DNA of 12,442 nt from Clostridia bacterium (GTDB lineage Bacteria; Bacillota_A; Clostridia; Christensenellales; Borkfalkiaceae): the NCBI GenBank assembly GCA_017621955.1, contig JAGASB010000059.1, forward strand, positions 1 through 12,442. Reading direction: 5' to 3'. Below, in pieces: positions 1 through 6,914 of the stretch (positions are counted from its first letter, which is position 1; each line of letters starts with the position of its first letter). The position numbers were made by a program, and so were the translations under genes. Under the pieces are notes generated by a model, which was not told where the DNA came from, did not search any database, and saw only the letters and a list, made by a program, of their open reading frames with translations.

Positions 1-278
1 AATACTTTTCTCGTGCATATAATGATGCACAAAAACATTGTGCAATAATTGAAACAAGTCAATCAAAAAATGATGAAGTTATTTTTACAGGACATATTCC
101 TGCACGTTGTATTAATGAATATCGTAATACTTTAACTCTATATACAAATGGGCAAGCAGTTTTTTTGACAGAATTAAATGATTATCAAATTGCTACTTGT
201 GAACCAGTTATTCAATCACGTAGACCAAATAATCGAATAGATAAAGTACGTCATATGTTTAATAAAAAAGAAAATTAA
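1..278 (+). CDS. tet: Tetracycline resistance ribosomal protection protein, C-terminal end (partial)
   Basis: Only the last 91 residues are present, read from base 3 to a TAA at 276-278; the 5' part lies outside the window. The translation contains [22 protein letters not shown] and [17 protein letters not shown], which match from memory the conserved C-terminus of the Tet(M)/Tet(O)/Tet(W) family. These are EF-G-like GTPases that bind the ribosome and dislodge tetracycline from the A site. The segment is the end of the EF-G domain V-like part and the C-terminal helix. Several positions differ from my recollection of TetM and TetW (CEPVIQS where TetM has GEPVCQP, and the ending NKKEN), so this may be a less common class such as Tet(44) or a mosaic. 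The class cannot be assigned without the rest of the gene. Family assignment is secure. Confidence 0.93.
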   Translation, partial: YFSRAYNDAQKHCAIIETSQSKNDEVIFTGHIPARCINEYRNTLTLYTNGQAVFLTELNDYQIATCEPVIQSRRPNNRIDKVRHMFNKKEN

Positions 279-1173
279 GTTACTATTCGCTAAATTACAA
301 GTATTTGAAAATGATGAGTTTATAATGCTTTGGAATAAAATCAAACAAAAAACAATTTATCGTATCAATATGAGCAAAGACAAACTTATTGAAAAGTGTG
401 TTAATGCTATCAATAATATGAACGAAATAGGCAAAACAAAAATTGCTAAAGAAACTGCTAAAATCAATATTCAAAAATCTGGCGTTGATTACACAACTCA
501 AGGTAAGAGATTTGAAGATATGGATACTGAAATTCTTATTCCAGATGTAGTAAGTATTTTAGCAAGAAATTGTAAATTGACTAGAGATACAATAGGGCAG
601 ATATTATTAAAATCAAATAGATTACAAGATTTTGTTAATAACCCACAAAGATTTATTGAAGAAGTTACTCAACTTATCAATAATGTTAGAGCAAATGAGT
701 GTATTGATGGAATTACATATACAAAATTGCAGGGTAAATCTTATTCATTTACAGAATTGTTTGACCTAGAAAATACATCTGAAGTGTTTGCTTTCCTTGA
801 CAAAACAGCAGTTGAAGTAAGTAAATCTACTCACGACCATATTATTTATGATAATTCAACTATTGAAAGAGATTTTGCTTTAGAGTTAGACAAAGATGAA
901 GAAGTAAAATTATTCTTTAAGATACCAGACAAATTTAAGATACCAACTCCTATTGGAACATATAATCCAGATTGGGCAGTTTATATTGAAACTGATAATG
1001 AAAAGAAACTTTATTTTGTTATTGAAACTAAAGGTTCAACAAATTATATGGATTTAAGAGATAAAGAAAGTATTAAGATTGAATGTGGTAAAAAACACTT
1101 TGAAGCACTTGGTCTTGATATAAAATTTGGTGTTGCTAAATCTTATGAGAAATTTAAGGCTGACAATGTTTAG
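279..1173 (+). pseudogene. res: Type III restriction endonuclease (Res) fragment, 5'-truncated, nuclease domain retained
   Basis: The reading frame (codons from 280; first ATG at 325, 282 aa from there) resembles the C-terminal third of type III restriction Res subunits. Full Res proteins are roughly 900-1000 residues, with a superfamily 2 helicase before the nuclease. The helicase is absent. The nuclease motif is intact: YNPDWA with D216, then FVIETKG with E234 and K236 (numbered from the ATG at 325), a PD-(D/E)xK site, followed by IECGKKHFEALG, a typical Res ending. Res-like codons (LFAKLQVFENDEFI) continue upstream of that ATG almost to the tet stop at 278, so this is a broken gene, not a short one with its own start. 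No good ribosome binding site precedes 325. No Mod methylase is in view. It could be translated by reinitiation after tet, but a dead remnant is likelier. Confidence 0.85.
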
Positions 1174-1181
1174 GAGTAAAT

Positions 1182-1448
1182 ATGTGTTGGTTGTTTAAAA
1201 GAAAAAAGATAGTAAGTGTTGAGATATACGAAGAAATTGATGGTTTAGACGAAGATGATAAGTTTGTAAATCTTGCTGTAGGCGATATGATGGACGGATT
1301 TGATGGTATGGTAATGGCAGATTTATATAATTCAGATAATAGTGCTAAAACAATATTTCTTGTTGTCTATGATGATGGGACTTCTGAACTAATTGAAACA
1401 GAAAACGGATCTTCACATTATTATCGCTATATGAGAATGGTAAAATAA
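1182..1448 (+). CDS. Small acidic hypothetical protein (88 aa)
   Basis: I do not recognise this family. The start is supported by AGGAG at 1172-1176, five bases before the ATG; this ribosome binding site overlaps the stop of the Res fragment, so the two would be co-transcribed. The protein opens with a short basic stretch (FKRKK), then becomes acidic and beta-rich (EEIDGLDEDDKF, VVYDDGTSELIE). The region IFLVVYDDGTSELIETENGS looks like a small beta-sheet domain. There are no cysteine motifs, signal peptide or membrane segment. A hairpin terminator follows 13 bases after the stop. It may be ordinary mobile-element cargo; a link to restriction is possible from position only. Confidence 0.78.
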   Translation: MCWLFKRKKIVSVEIYEEIDGLDEDDKFVNLAVGDMMDGFDGMVMADLYNSDNSAKTIFLVVYDDGTSELIETENGSSHYYRYMRMVK

Positions 1449-1461
1449 AATTGCATTAAAT

Positions 1462-1487
1462 AAGCCGAGAGTTTTTACTCCCGGCTT
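1462..1487. terminator. Bidirectional intrinsic terminator between convergent genes
   Basis: A 10-bp hairpin (AAGCCGAGAG / CTCCCGGCTT, six-base loop) with one mismatch as read on the + strand. It is followed by a T-rich tract on the + side and TTATTTAA on the - side. It lies 13 bases past the stop of the + strand small gene and 3 bases past the stop of the - strand operon, so it probably ends both transcripts. In the leftward RNA the mismatched position becomes a G-U wobble, so that stem is fully paired. Confidence 0.8.
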
Positions 1488-1490
1488 GTT

Positions 1491-1805
1491 TTATTTGTTT
1501 ATGATATAAAGTTTATCTGCAACTTTAATGGCTCTATAAGTGATACCGTTTATAGTATGGTTCACATATTCTGGTTTACCATCTGCATTTGCTCTTAATA
1601 TCATATGTTGTTTATCTTCTTCAACTTGATTTATGTTTATATCAATTATGTTTTCTAATCTTGTAACTTCAATAACATCTAGCCCTTTGGCTATTAAGTA
1701 AGCACTAAATTCCCATAATTTCTCAAACATACCATTTGAGTCAAGTATAAAGCTAAAATCGTTTTCAGGGCAGTATCCTGTAATTCTGTAATAATTGTTA
1801 TTCAT
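1491..1805 (-). CDS. Conserved-looking mobile-element protein of unknown function (104 aa)
   Basis: This is the last gene of the leftward operon, starting 16 bases after the PcfJ-like gene. GGAG lies eight bases before the ATG. The protein begins MNNNYYRITGYCPENDFSFI and contains MFEKLWEFSAYLIAKGLDVIEV and HMILRANADGKPEY. I have the impression of similar small proteins in Clostridia conjugative elements, but cannot name a family. It looks like a compact soluble alpha/beta domain, without a signal peptide, membrane segment or metal-binding motif. Its place directly after PcfK-PcfJ suggests a role in maintenance or transfer of the element, by position only. Confidence 0.85.
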   Translation of the reverse strand: MNNNYYRITGYCPENDFSFILDSNGMFEKLWEFSAYLIAKGLDVIEVTRLENIIDININQVEEDKQHMILRANADGKPEYVNHTINGITYRAIKVADKLYIINK

Positions 1806-1821
1806 ATTTTTTACTCCTTTT

Positions 1822-3156
1822 TTATGCTACCATTGCTTTTAATTTTCTTTTTGCATAAGGTAGCCATTTTTTATTTATAAAATTTGATACTTCTTCTTGT
1901 GGTTTTGAATTATGTTCAGCATAGCATTGAAGTATTTTATTGTTTTTTAGAGAATATTCTAATGTTACAAATGGATTGTTTTGATTGTTTTTATCTCTAA
2001 CAAAGAAGATTAAACTTTCTTCTCTTGCGAATTTTTGGTCGTAATTCATTCGTCCAACGCAGTGATGTAATATTTCACCTTCTTTAATTAGTTCTGCTGG
2101 ACTTTTTGCAATAATTACAACAAAATCTTCGTTCATAATTCTTTGCATTGAAAGATATTTATTAGCAACTTTTTCAAATTGATTATAAAGTTCTTTTCTT
2201 TCTTGTTCGTCTTGTAATGCTTTTTGTGTATGATATTGGTCAATTCTAATATCGTGCCATCTTTTGAAATCTTTAGGGTATTTATTTTTGTCTATTGTCA
2301 TATCTAAATTAAGTTTCAAACAAGCATCTAAATAGTCTGCATAAACACTACAAGTTGTTTCTTGTTTTTCTAAATATTCTATAAATTTTACAATTTCTTT
2401 TCTTGGTATATGCTTACTAATTATTCTTCCAAAACTATAATCATTTTGAAGTTCCTTTATTTTCATATCTAGTTTTTGAGAGTTTTCAATAGACAAATCT
2501 TTTTTATAAGCATTTAATATAACTCTTGATGATACATAAGGGTTTTGTCCGTATTCATTTTGTAAATATGCTTTGTTTTTAACAATCCATTTTCTAAAGT
2601 TTTTATCTTTTCCAACTTCTTTTAATATTGTTTTATTAGTAGCGAATTGCGATAAGTTTAATTTAATAAGATATTCTGCTTGTGGATATTGTTCATAAAT
2701 TCTTAAATACTTGATAACATCTAAATACTTGTATTTATCTACTGCACTGTATTTGTATTTTTCAAAGGTTAAAGCATATCTTTTGTTTATAATAGGGCAG
2801 ATAACATTGTAATATTTATCTTCTGCTTCATACCATTTATTATCGTCATATCGTTTTCTTGAATAGGCAAGTCCTTGATGATACCAGCCAACAGTGTATC
2901 CAAATAAGCTATATTCAATATCTCTTACAAGGCATACATTTGAATTAACTGCATGTATCACAACTTGTTTGCAAAACCATTGATGGTCTTTAATTTTACA
3001 AGCAACTATAACTTGTGCAAGGTCTTTATTTATTTTAGTTAAATAAGAATAATATCTAGTGCTTGTATCAGTATAAAATCTTTCTTTTTCGTCTAACTGT
3101 TTTATTTTCTTAATTATATAGTTAGGAATAGGTTTAATATCTTTTGCTTTAATCAT
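1822..3156 (-). CDS. pcfJ: PcfJ-like protein
   Basis: A 444-residue protein whose C-terminal third carries the PcfJ signature: EILHHCVGRMNYDQK (LHHCVG at residues 363-368), then SLIFFVRD, NPFVTLEYS (about 395-402) and ILQCYAEHN (about 408-416). PcfJ proteins are encoded on Enterococcus plasmid pCF10 and many conjugative elements of Firmicutes, usually beside PcfK; their biochemical role is unknown to me. The His-His-Cys-Val-Gly cluster with later Thr-Leu-Glu and Gln residues suggests a conserved pocket. The N-terminal two thirds are rich in Lys and Tyr and have no recognised domain. The ATG at 3156 shares its A with the TAA of the upstream PcfK-like gene, with GGAGG seven bases before, which indicates translational coupling. 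Assignment to the family is strong; function is not established. Confidence 0.92.
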   Translation of the reverse strand: MIKAKDIKPIPNYIIKKIKQLDEKERFYTDTSTRYYSYLTKINKDLAQVIVACKIKDHQWFCKQVVIHAVNSNVCLVRDIEYSLFGYTVGWYHQGLAYSRKRYDDNKWYEAEDKYYNVICPIINKRYALTFEKYKYSAVDKYKYLDVIKYLRIYEQYPQAEYLIKLNLSQFATNKTILKEVGKDKNFRKWIVKNKAYLQNEYGQNPYVSSRVILNAYKKDLSIENSQKLDMKIKELQNDYSFGRIISKHIPRKEIVKFIEYLEKQETTCSVYADYLDACLKLNLDMTIDKNKYPKDFKRWHDIRIDQYHTQKALQDEQERKELYNQFEKVANKYLSMQRIMNEDFVVIIAKSPAELIKEGEILHHCVGRMNYDQKFAREESLIFFVRDKNNQNNPFVTLEYSLKNNKILQCYAEHNSKPQEEVSNFINKKWLPYAKRKLKAMVA

Positions 3157-3890
3157 TATTTTGCCTCCAGTTTGCCATCTAATATTGTGTAAAGCATTTT
3201 CATTGTTTCTTTATCAAATGTTTTTATTGTTTGTAATACTTCACCAGTTTCTTTATCTATTTGATAACTTTTTGTCGCTTGTATTTCTTCAGCAACACTA
3301 TCTAATGCTTTATCAAATTCTTCTTCTGTAAAATCGTCATTATTATCTTCAATATCGTCAAATTCAATAGGTTCTTCTTCAAGTTCTTTGTCAAAATTGT
3401 CAGTAGGGGATTGAACTTTTTCTTTAGGTGGTTCTATTGTTTTTGATTGATTTGTATCTTGTGTTTCTGGTGTTAAATTCATAAGGTCAAATAAAGTTGC
3501 TTGTTTATTTTCTTCTTTAGGTTTAGCAACTACTTTTACAGGTGGGGTAGGAATATTGGTTTTTGTAATGGTTTTATATTCCGTTCCATCTTCATTGAAA
3601 AGTTTGCCTTCAATACTATCTTCTTCAAAATAGTGTATAGCCCAACCGAATACTGTTGTGTGTTCTATACAAGCGTAATTTGCACCTTTTTCAGCGAGTT
3701 TTCTTGCTTCTTGATTTGCGTAATTCATAAAGCATTTCAAGTCTTTTTTATTTATAAGAGTTTTGTTGTCTTTAGTGATTGCAACTCCGTTATTGATTTT
3801 TATCGCAAGTTCTTCGCTGACATTATTTTCTAAATATTCTTTGATTAGTTTTTCAGCTTCATTGCTAGTTATTAAGTTTAATTTAATCAT
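3156..3890 (-). CDS. pcfK: PcfK-like protein with possible sliding-clamp-binding motif
   Basis: A 244-residue protein of the PcfK-like family. The N-terminal domain (about residues 5-95) contains IKEYLENNVSEELAIKINNG and ends in VFGWAIHYFEED, typical of PcfK. A proline- and lysine-rich linker follows, then KQATLFDLMNL (Q at about 130), which resembles the QxxLF motif that binds the bacterial DNA polymerase beta clamp. After that comes a strongly acidic stretch (about 165-195) and a C-terminal helical end. I chose the ATG at 3890 over the ATG at 3896 because its AGGAG (3900-3904) is nine bases away, against three for the other. It also gives a 4-base ATGA overlap with the preceding gene. PcfK and PcfJ are normally paired, as here. 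A role in replication or processing of element DNA is inference. Confidence 0.9.
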   Translation of the reverse strand: MIKLNLITSNEAEKLIKEYLENNVSEELAIKINNGVAITKDNKTLINKKDLKCFMNYANQEARKLAEKGANYACIEHTTVFGWAIHYFEEDSIEGKLFNEDGTEYKTITKTNIPTPPVKVVAKPKEENKQATLFDLMNLTPETQDTNQSKTIEPPKEKVQSPTDNFDKELEEEPIEFDDIEDNNDDFTEEEFDKALDSVAEEIQATKSYQIDKETGEVLQTIKTFDKETMKMLYTILDGKLEAK

Positions 3891-4159
3891 TTGCATTTAC
3901 TCCTTTTAATAAAATCAGAGAGGTAATCCCTGAACGGACAACCTCTCCAAAGTTTTGAATATTCAAAGTATGATTTTACAGGTAGTATATACCATTTTAC
4001 ATTGTCTAAAATGCGATTATTTTTATCGTTAGGTGGGTGTTTCTCATACCACTCTATATTCCATTTAGCACCAGTGTAAGAATTGGTAACAATATACTTT
4101 TGTATTTTTTCGTTATCTTTTTGATAACAAACTTTATATCCATATTTGTTATCTATCAT
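3887..4159 (-). CDS. Hypothetical mobile-element protein (90 aa)
   Basis: I do not recognise the family. The protein is small, basic and rich in aromatic residues (YGYKVCYQKDNEKIQKYIV, WNIEWYEKHPP, VKWYILPVK, LWRGCPFRDYLSDFIKRSKCK) and looks soluble, with four scattered cysteines. Its start overlaps the end of the preceding 84-aa gene by 11 bases in the +1 frame, and its TGA overlaps the PcfK-like ATG (ATGA). The nearest GGAG lies 13 bases upstream of the ATG, an unusually long spacing; a run of eight A lies inside that spacing. Expression may therefore depend on coupling to, or slippage within, the upstream gene. The reading frame is convincing from the operon layout. Confidence 0.75.
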   Translation of the reverse strand: MIDNKYGYKVCYQKDNEKIQKYIVTNSYTGAKWNIEWYEKHPPNDKNNRILDNVKWYILPVKSYFEYSKLWRGCPFRDYLSDFIKRSKCK

Positions 4160-4403
4160 AGGCTTTTTTTTGCTCCTTATATTTAATGTAGTCAGTATCT
4201 TCTTTTAATAGTTGTTCAATTTCTGGCATTATATCTTTTTGGTTTTTACCAACACAGCATAGTGTAAGTATATTTGCTGAACTTTTTAAAATTCTATTAA
4301 AAGCATATTGACAAAGCATTCTAATATCTTCGTCATTTGCACCACATTGATTTATGCAATAAAGTGCTGTAAGTATTGGTTTTAGTTCTTTTGTGTTTCT
4401 CAT
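4149..4403 (-). CDS. Hypothetical mobile-element protein (84 aa)
   Basis: Unrecognised small protein, mostly helical by eye: LKPILTALYCINQCGANDED, IRMLCQYAFNRILKSSANIL and IMPEIEQLLKEDTDYIKYKEQ. It contains four cysteines, CINQC and a later adjacent CC, not arranged like a zinc site. The ATG has a weak AAGGAA ribosome binding site ten bases upstream and follows the 310-aa gene by 14 bases. Its 3' end carries eight consecutive A, encoding QKK before AYDR, just before the overlap with the next gene. No membrane segment or signal peptide is evident. Confidence 0.75.
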   Translation of the reverse strand: MRNTKELKPILTALYCINQCGANDEDIRMLCQYAFNRILKSSANILTLCCVGKNQKDIMPEIEQLLKEDTDYIKYKEQKKAYDR

Positions 4404-4417
4404 ATTTTTAATTCCTT

Positions 4418-5350
4418 TTAATTATTTTCAAATATTGTTTTTCCTTTATAAGTAACTTTTAATATGTTTTTGACATAAATATCATTATATTTTTTGCCGT
4501 TAATTTCTTCCATTTTATCTCTAGCTTGTTTGTTTATACTATAATAGCTAAAATGGATATTTTCACCTTTGCTATACGGAACATAGTTTAGTGCAGAGGT
4601 TTCTAATTTACATTCTAGTATTTCGTCATTATCAAGTTTATAAAATAAAGTAACTGTTTTTGCATTTTCAGGTATTGATTCTTTTAATTTTCTTGCTAAT
4701 CTTAAATAATGATATTCGGATTGAGTTTCAATTTCACTTAAATATTGTTTTGATAATCGTTTTTGGAGTTTACATTCCTTTATATATTTAGTTAATTTAT
4801 TGCCGTCTAATTCAAGAGTTTTGATATATGTGTCAATGTATTCTTTAGGGTTTTCAATAAATGTTAGCAATTCATTTGTATCTCTTTCGTGTAAATTGAA
4901 ATTGTATGTGTATTCGTTTGTTTTCCCATAATAGAAATCGTCTTCTGCATGACTTCTATTATAGTAAATTGCATTTTCAGGTAAATCGTCTATAACATCT
5001 TTAGCAAATTTTTCGTATGCTTGAGTTAACATTTCTTGTAATTTATTATCAAGCATATTTTTAGAAATAAACTTAATATCAGTATCAATTTGATTTATAT
5101 TGTAAGATAGGATATATAGGTCATTATTTTTTGTATCAATAACTCCACAGAAATAAGGATTGCTATAGTGTGTTGGTTTATTGTTTTTAATATTTTCCAT
5201 ACCATAGATATAATCAAATCTGCCAAAGTTTAGTTTGAATAATCGTATAATATCGTCATAATTTGTAGGCTTAAAATCTTTTCTATTAAGCCATAATTCT
5301 CTTATTTCGTTGTTGTTTAAAAACTGATTTAATTTTTCTTTTGTATTCAT
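4418..5350 (-). CDS. Hypothetical mobile-element protein (310 aa)
   Basis: I cannot assign a family. The protein is hydrophilic, rich in Asn, Lys, Tyr and Asp, without a signal peptide or membrane segment. The N-terminal part (FGRFDYIYGMENIKNNK, NPYFCGVIDTKNNDLYILSYN) suggests an alpha/beta fold. The middle (about 170-230) is likely helical (KLTKYIKECKLQKRLSKQYL, YHYLRLARKLKESIPENA). The C-terminal part is beta-rich (TVTLFYKLDNDEILECKLET, YVKNILKVTYKGKTIFENN). GGAG ten bases upstream of the ATG lies inside the 3' end of the 313-aa gene, and only one base separates the two genes, so they are probably coupled. The operon position suggests a mobile-element function. Confidence 0.85.
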   Translation of the reverse strand: MNTKEKLNQFLNNNEIRELWLNRKDFKPTNYDDIIRLFKLNFGRFDYIYGMENIKNNKPTHYSNPYFCGVIDTKNNDLYILSYNINQIDTDIKFISKNMLDNKLQEMLTQAYEKFAKDVIDDLPENAIYYNRSHAEDDFYYGKTNEYTYNFNLHERDTNELLTFIENPKEYIDTYIKTLELDGNKLTKYIKECKLQKRLSKQYLSEIETQSEYHYLRLARKLKESIPENAKTVTLFYKLDNDEILECKLETSALNYVPYSKGENIHFSYYSINKQARDKMEEINGKKYNDIYVKNILKVTYKGKTIFENN

Positions 5351-5351
5351 A

Positions 5352-6293
5352 TTAGTTTTGCTCCTTTAATTTTTCTAAAACTCTTTTTGTTGCATAAATG
5401 CCATTGCTTGTAAGTTGTCTTTGCCAAGCACTATTTTTAGGACTCCATTTGAAGCCATAACTTTTTAATAATGTTCTTGTTTGTTCGTTTGGAATATTTT
5501 CAAATATAATTCTAATTCTCATATCGTTGGCATCTTCAACAACTTCTAATCCATCAACTTGAATGTATTTATTTTCATTGTCAGAACTTGCTCGTTCTTT
5601 TAATTTTTTCAAGTTTTCAAGCCTGTCTTTTAATCTATGTAGATTTTGATTATTGTTAGTTAGTTCAAAAGAAGGGTAAGGTTGGCTGTAGTAATGAAAC
5701 ATTACAAGTTTTTCTTTTAGTTCTCTAATTTCTTTTTCGTCTAATAAATCACAGCCATCTAATGTTTTATGCTTTTTGTAGTAAGCATTTACATTTTTCA
5801 TTTTGTTTTGATATTCTGTTAAACTATCAATTTTAGCTTCTAACTTTTCAATAGCAAGTGCGTCATCACTGTAGATAACTTTGTTTGTGATAATAATTTT
5901 TATTTTATTATAGTAGTAGTTATCTTCATTGAATAGGTCGCCGTATTCTTTCCAAAAGCTATCTCTGGCTTGGTTTTGTTTTTCTTTTTTTCTAAAGTTA
6001 AAGTTTCCAGCGCCAGAAATCATAATACTTGGCATTCTTGCTTCAATACTATTGCTTTTATTTATAGCAAATGCTAATTTTTTAGAGTATTTGTCTTTGT
6101 AATACTCAATAAGCCTTAATGCTTCTTCGTTGATGTTTTCTGGATATAGTTCCATTAACTCATTAACATTATCTTCAAATGTTTTTAAGTAACTTCTGTA
6201 ATTGTTTGTAGCAGAGTTTTCTTTATAGTCGCTAAAACTATTTAATTCTTTTGCTGTTCTTGCAATATTTTCATTTATTGTATATTCGTTCAT
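5352..6293 (-). CDS. Mobile-element protein with conserved C-terminal domain, function unknown (313 aa)
   Basis: Two segments look like domains common in large mobile-element and phage proteins of Firmicutes. The first is ARMPSIMISGAGNFNFRKKE, at about residues 85-104, extending to EYGDL near 120. The second is the C-terminal domain (about 255-310) with RIRIIFENIPNEQTRTLLKS followed by GFKWSPKNSAWQRQLT. I have seen similar segments in polyvalent or anti-restriction-associated proteins, but I cannot name a family with confidence. Between them lies a likely coiled coil (about 145-235, rich in Leu, Lys and Glu). The ATG is preceded by AGGAG at eight bases; this site is encoded inside the last codons of the zinc ribbon gene, which indicates coupling. 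A DNA-handling or host-defence-evasion role would be a guess. Confidence 0.85.
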   Translation of the reverse strand: MNEYTINENIARTAKELNSFSDYKENSATNNYRSYLKTFEDNVNELMELYPENINEEALRLIEYYKDKYSKKLAFAINKSNSIEARMPSIMISGAGNFNFRKKEKQNQARDSFWKEYGDLFNEDNYYYNKIKIIITNKVIYSDDALAIEKLEAKIDSLTEYQNKMKNVNAYYKKHKTLDGCDLLDEKEIRELKEKLVMFHYYSQPYPSFELTNNNQNLHRLKDRLENLKKLKERASSDNENKYIQVDGLEVVEDANDMRIRIIFENIPNEQTRTLLKSYGFKWSPKNSAWQRQLTSNGIYATKRVLEKLKEQN

Positions 6294-6295
6294 TT

Positions 6296-6562
6296 TTAAT
6301 TCTCCTTATAATTTAAACTTTTGTAATTATGAAACATATCTAAAAAGTATTCTAAAGCGTTGATATGTTCTAGTTCGCTTTCTTCAAATGTGTTTTTGCA
6401 GAGTGGGCAAGTATAGGTATTTTCTTCTGGGTTGTAATTTACATCGTCCCATTCGTGTATTTTTTCACAGTATGGACAACGATATAATTTTTTACTTTCA
6501 AATGTTTTTAGGTCATTTGATAAACCATTTAGTAGAATTGATTGTTCAAAATCTGTTTTCAT
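6296..6562 (-). CDS. Small zinc ribbon protein (88 aa)
   Basis: The protein carries two CxxC knuckles, RCPYC (C29, C32) and TCPLC (C52, C55), separated by 19 residues. This is the pattern of a zinc ribbon that binds one zinc ion. Zinc ribbons often mediate nucleic-acid or protein contacts. The N-terminus (MKTDFEQSILLNGLSNDL) and the C-terminal helix (HINALEYFLDMFHNY) flank the ribbon. GGAG lies eight bases before the ATG, and the gene follows the first operon gene by 19 bases. There is no sign of catalytic residues. I do not recognise a specific family; a regulatory or scaffolding role in the element is possible. Confidence 0.85.
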   Translation of the reverse strand: MKTDFEQSILLNGLSNDLKTFESKKLYRCPYCEKIHEWDDVNYNPEENTYTCPLCKNTFEESELEHINALEYFLDMFHNYKSLNYKEN

Positions 6563-6581
6563 TTGTTAAACTCCTTTTAAT

Positions 6582-6845
6582 TTAATCTTCAATGTGTTCA
6601 AAGTCGTCAATGTGGATTTTGTCGTTTAGACAACCATATTCAAAATATAAATTGTTATCTTTATCTAATTTCAAGTCGTATTCTATAACACTGATTTTAC
6701 CAAGATTGCTAACTGCAACTTTGATAATCATTTTTTCAGTGTTGATGTCTACAATATTGAAAGTAATATCGTATTCACCATTAAAGAATTGAAACTCATT
6801 TAGATACAATTTACTTATTGAATACTTTTCAATTTCTTTTTTCAT
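6582..6845 (-). CDS. First gene of the leftward operon, hypothetical (87 aa)
   Basis: The start is set at 6845, not at the in-frame ATG at 6896, because AAAGGAG (6854-6860) sits eight bases before 6845. The extra upstream residues (MILCPCQKANFIKGVI) would read through that ribosome binding site and a small palindrome. The protein (MKKEIEKYSISKLYLNEFQF, VDINTEKMIIKVAVSNLGKI, LYFEYGCLNDKIHIDDFEHI) looks like a compact beta-rich domain with an acidic end and no signal peptide. It resembles small proteins I associate with conjugative elements of Clostridia, but the family is not named. As first gene it defines the 5' end of the eight-gene operon. Confidence 0.82.
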   Translation of the reverse strand: MKKEIEKYSISKLYLNEFQFFNGEYDITFNIVDINTEKMIIKVAVSNLGKISVIEYDLKLDKDNNLYFEYGCLNDKIHIDDFEHIED

Positions 6846-6853
6846 ATCAATAA

Positions 6854-6860
6854 CTCCTTT
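6854..6860 (-). promoter_or_regulatory. Ribosome binding site deciding the start of the first operon gene
   Basis: AAAGGAG on the - strand, eight bases before the ATG at 6845. It is the strongest Shine-Dalgarno match near this gene and excludes the longer start at 6896, which has none. Confidence 0.8.
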
Positions 6861-6914
6861 TATAAAATTTGCCTTTTGGCAGGGACAAAGTATCACTTTT
6901 CGGGAGTTATCTTT

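Larger units (their letters stand above)
1..6900. mobile_element. Fragment of a probable integrative/conjugative element
   Basis: This stretch combines an antibiotic-resistance gene end, a truncated restriction gene and a packed operon containing PcfJ-like and PcfK-like genes, which are typical of conjugative plasmids and integrative conjugative elements of Gram-positive bacteria. It is visibly more AT-rich than the tmcAL-pta side. No integrase, relaxase, coupling protein or mating-pore gene lies in the window, so only an accessory part of the element is seen. The left end is cut by the window. The right boundary is inferred to fall between about 6.9 and 7.2 kb, but no attachment repeat could be identified. 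Whether the element is still mobile cannot be judged. Confidence 0.6.

Noticed and set aside
3501..3833. 110-codon + strand reading frame rich in Phe and Ile
   Set aside because: Antisense to the PcfK-like gene; the Phe/Ile/Val-rich content is simply the complement of Lys/Glu/Asn codons.
6846..6896. Longer start (104 aa) for the first operon gene
   Set aside because: The extension runs through the AAAGGAG that serves the ATG at 6845 and has no ribosome binding site of its own.
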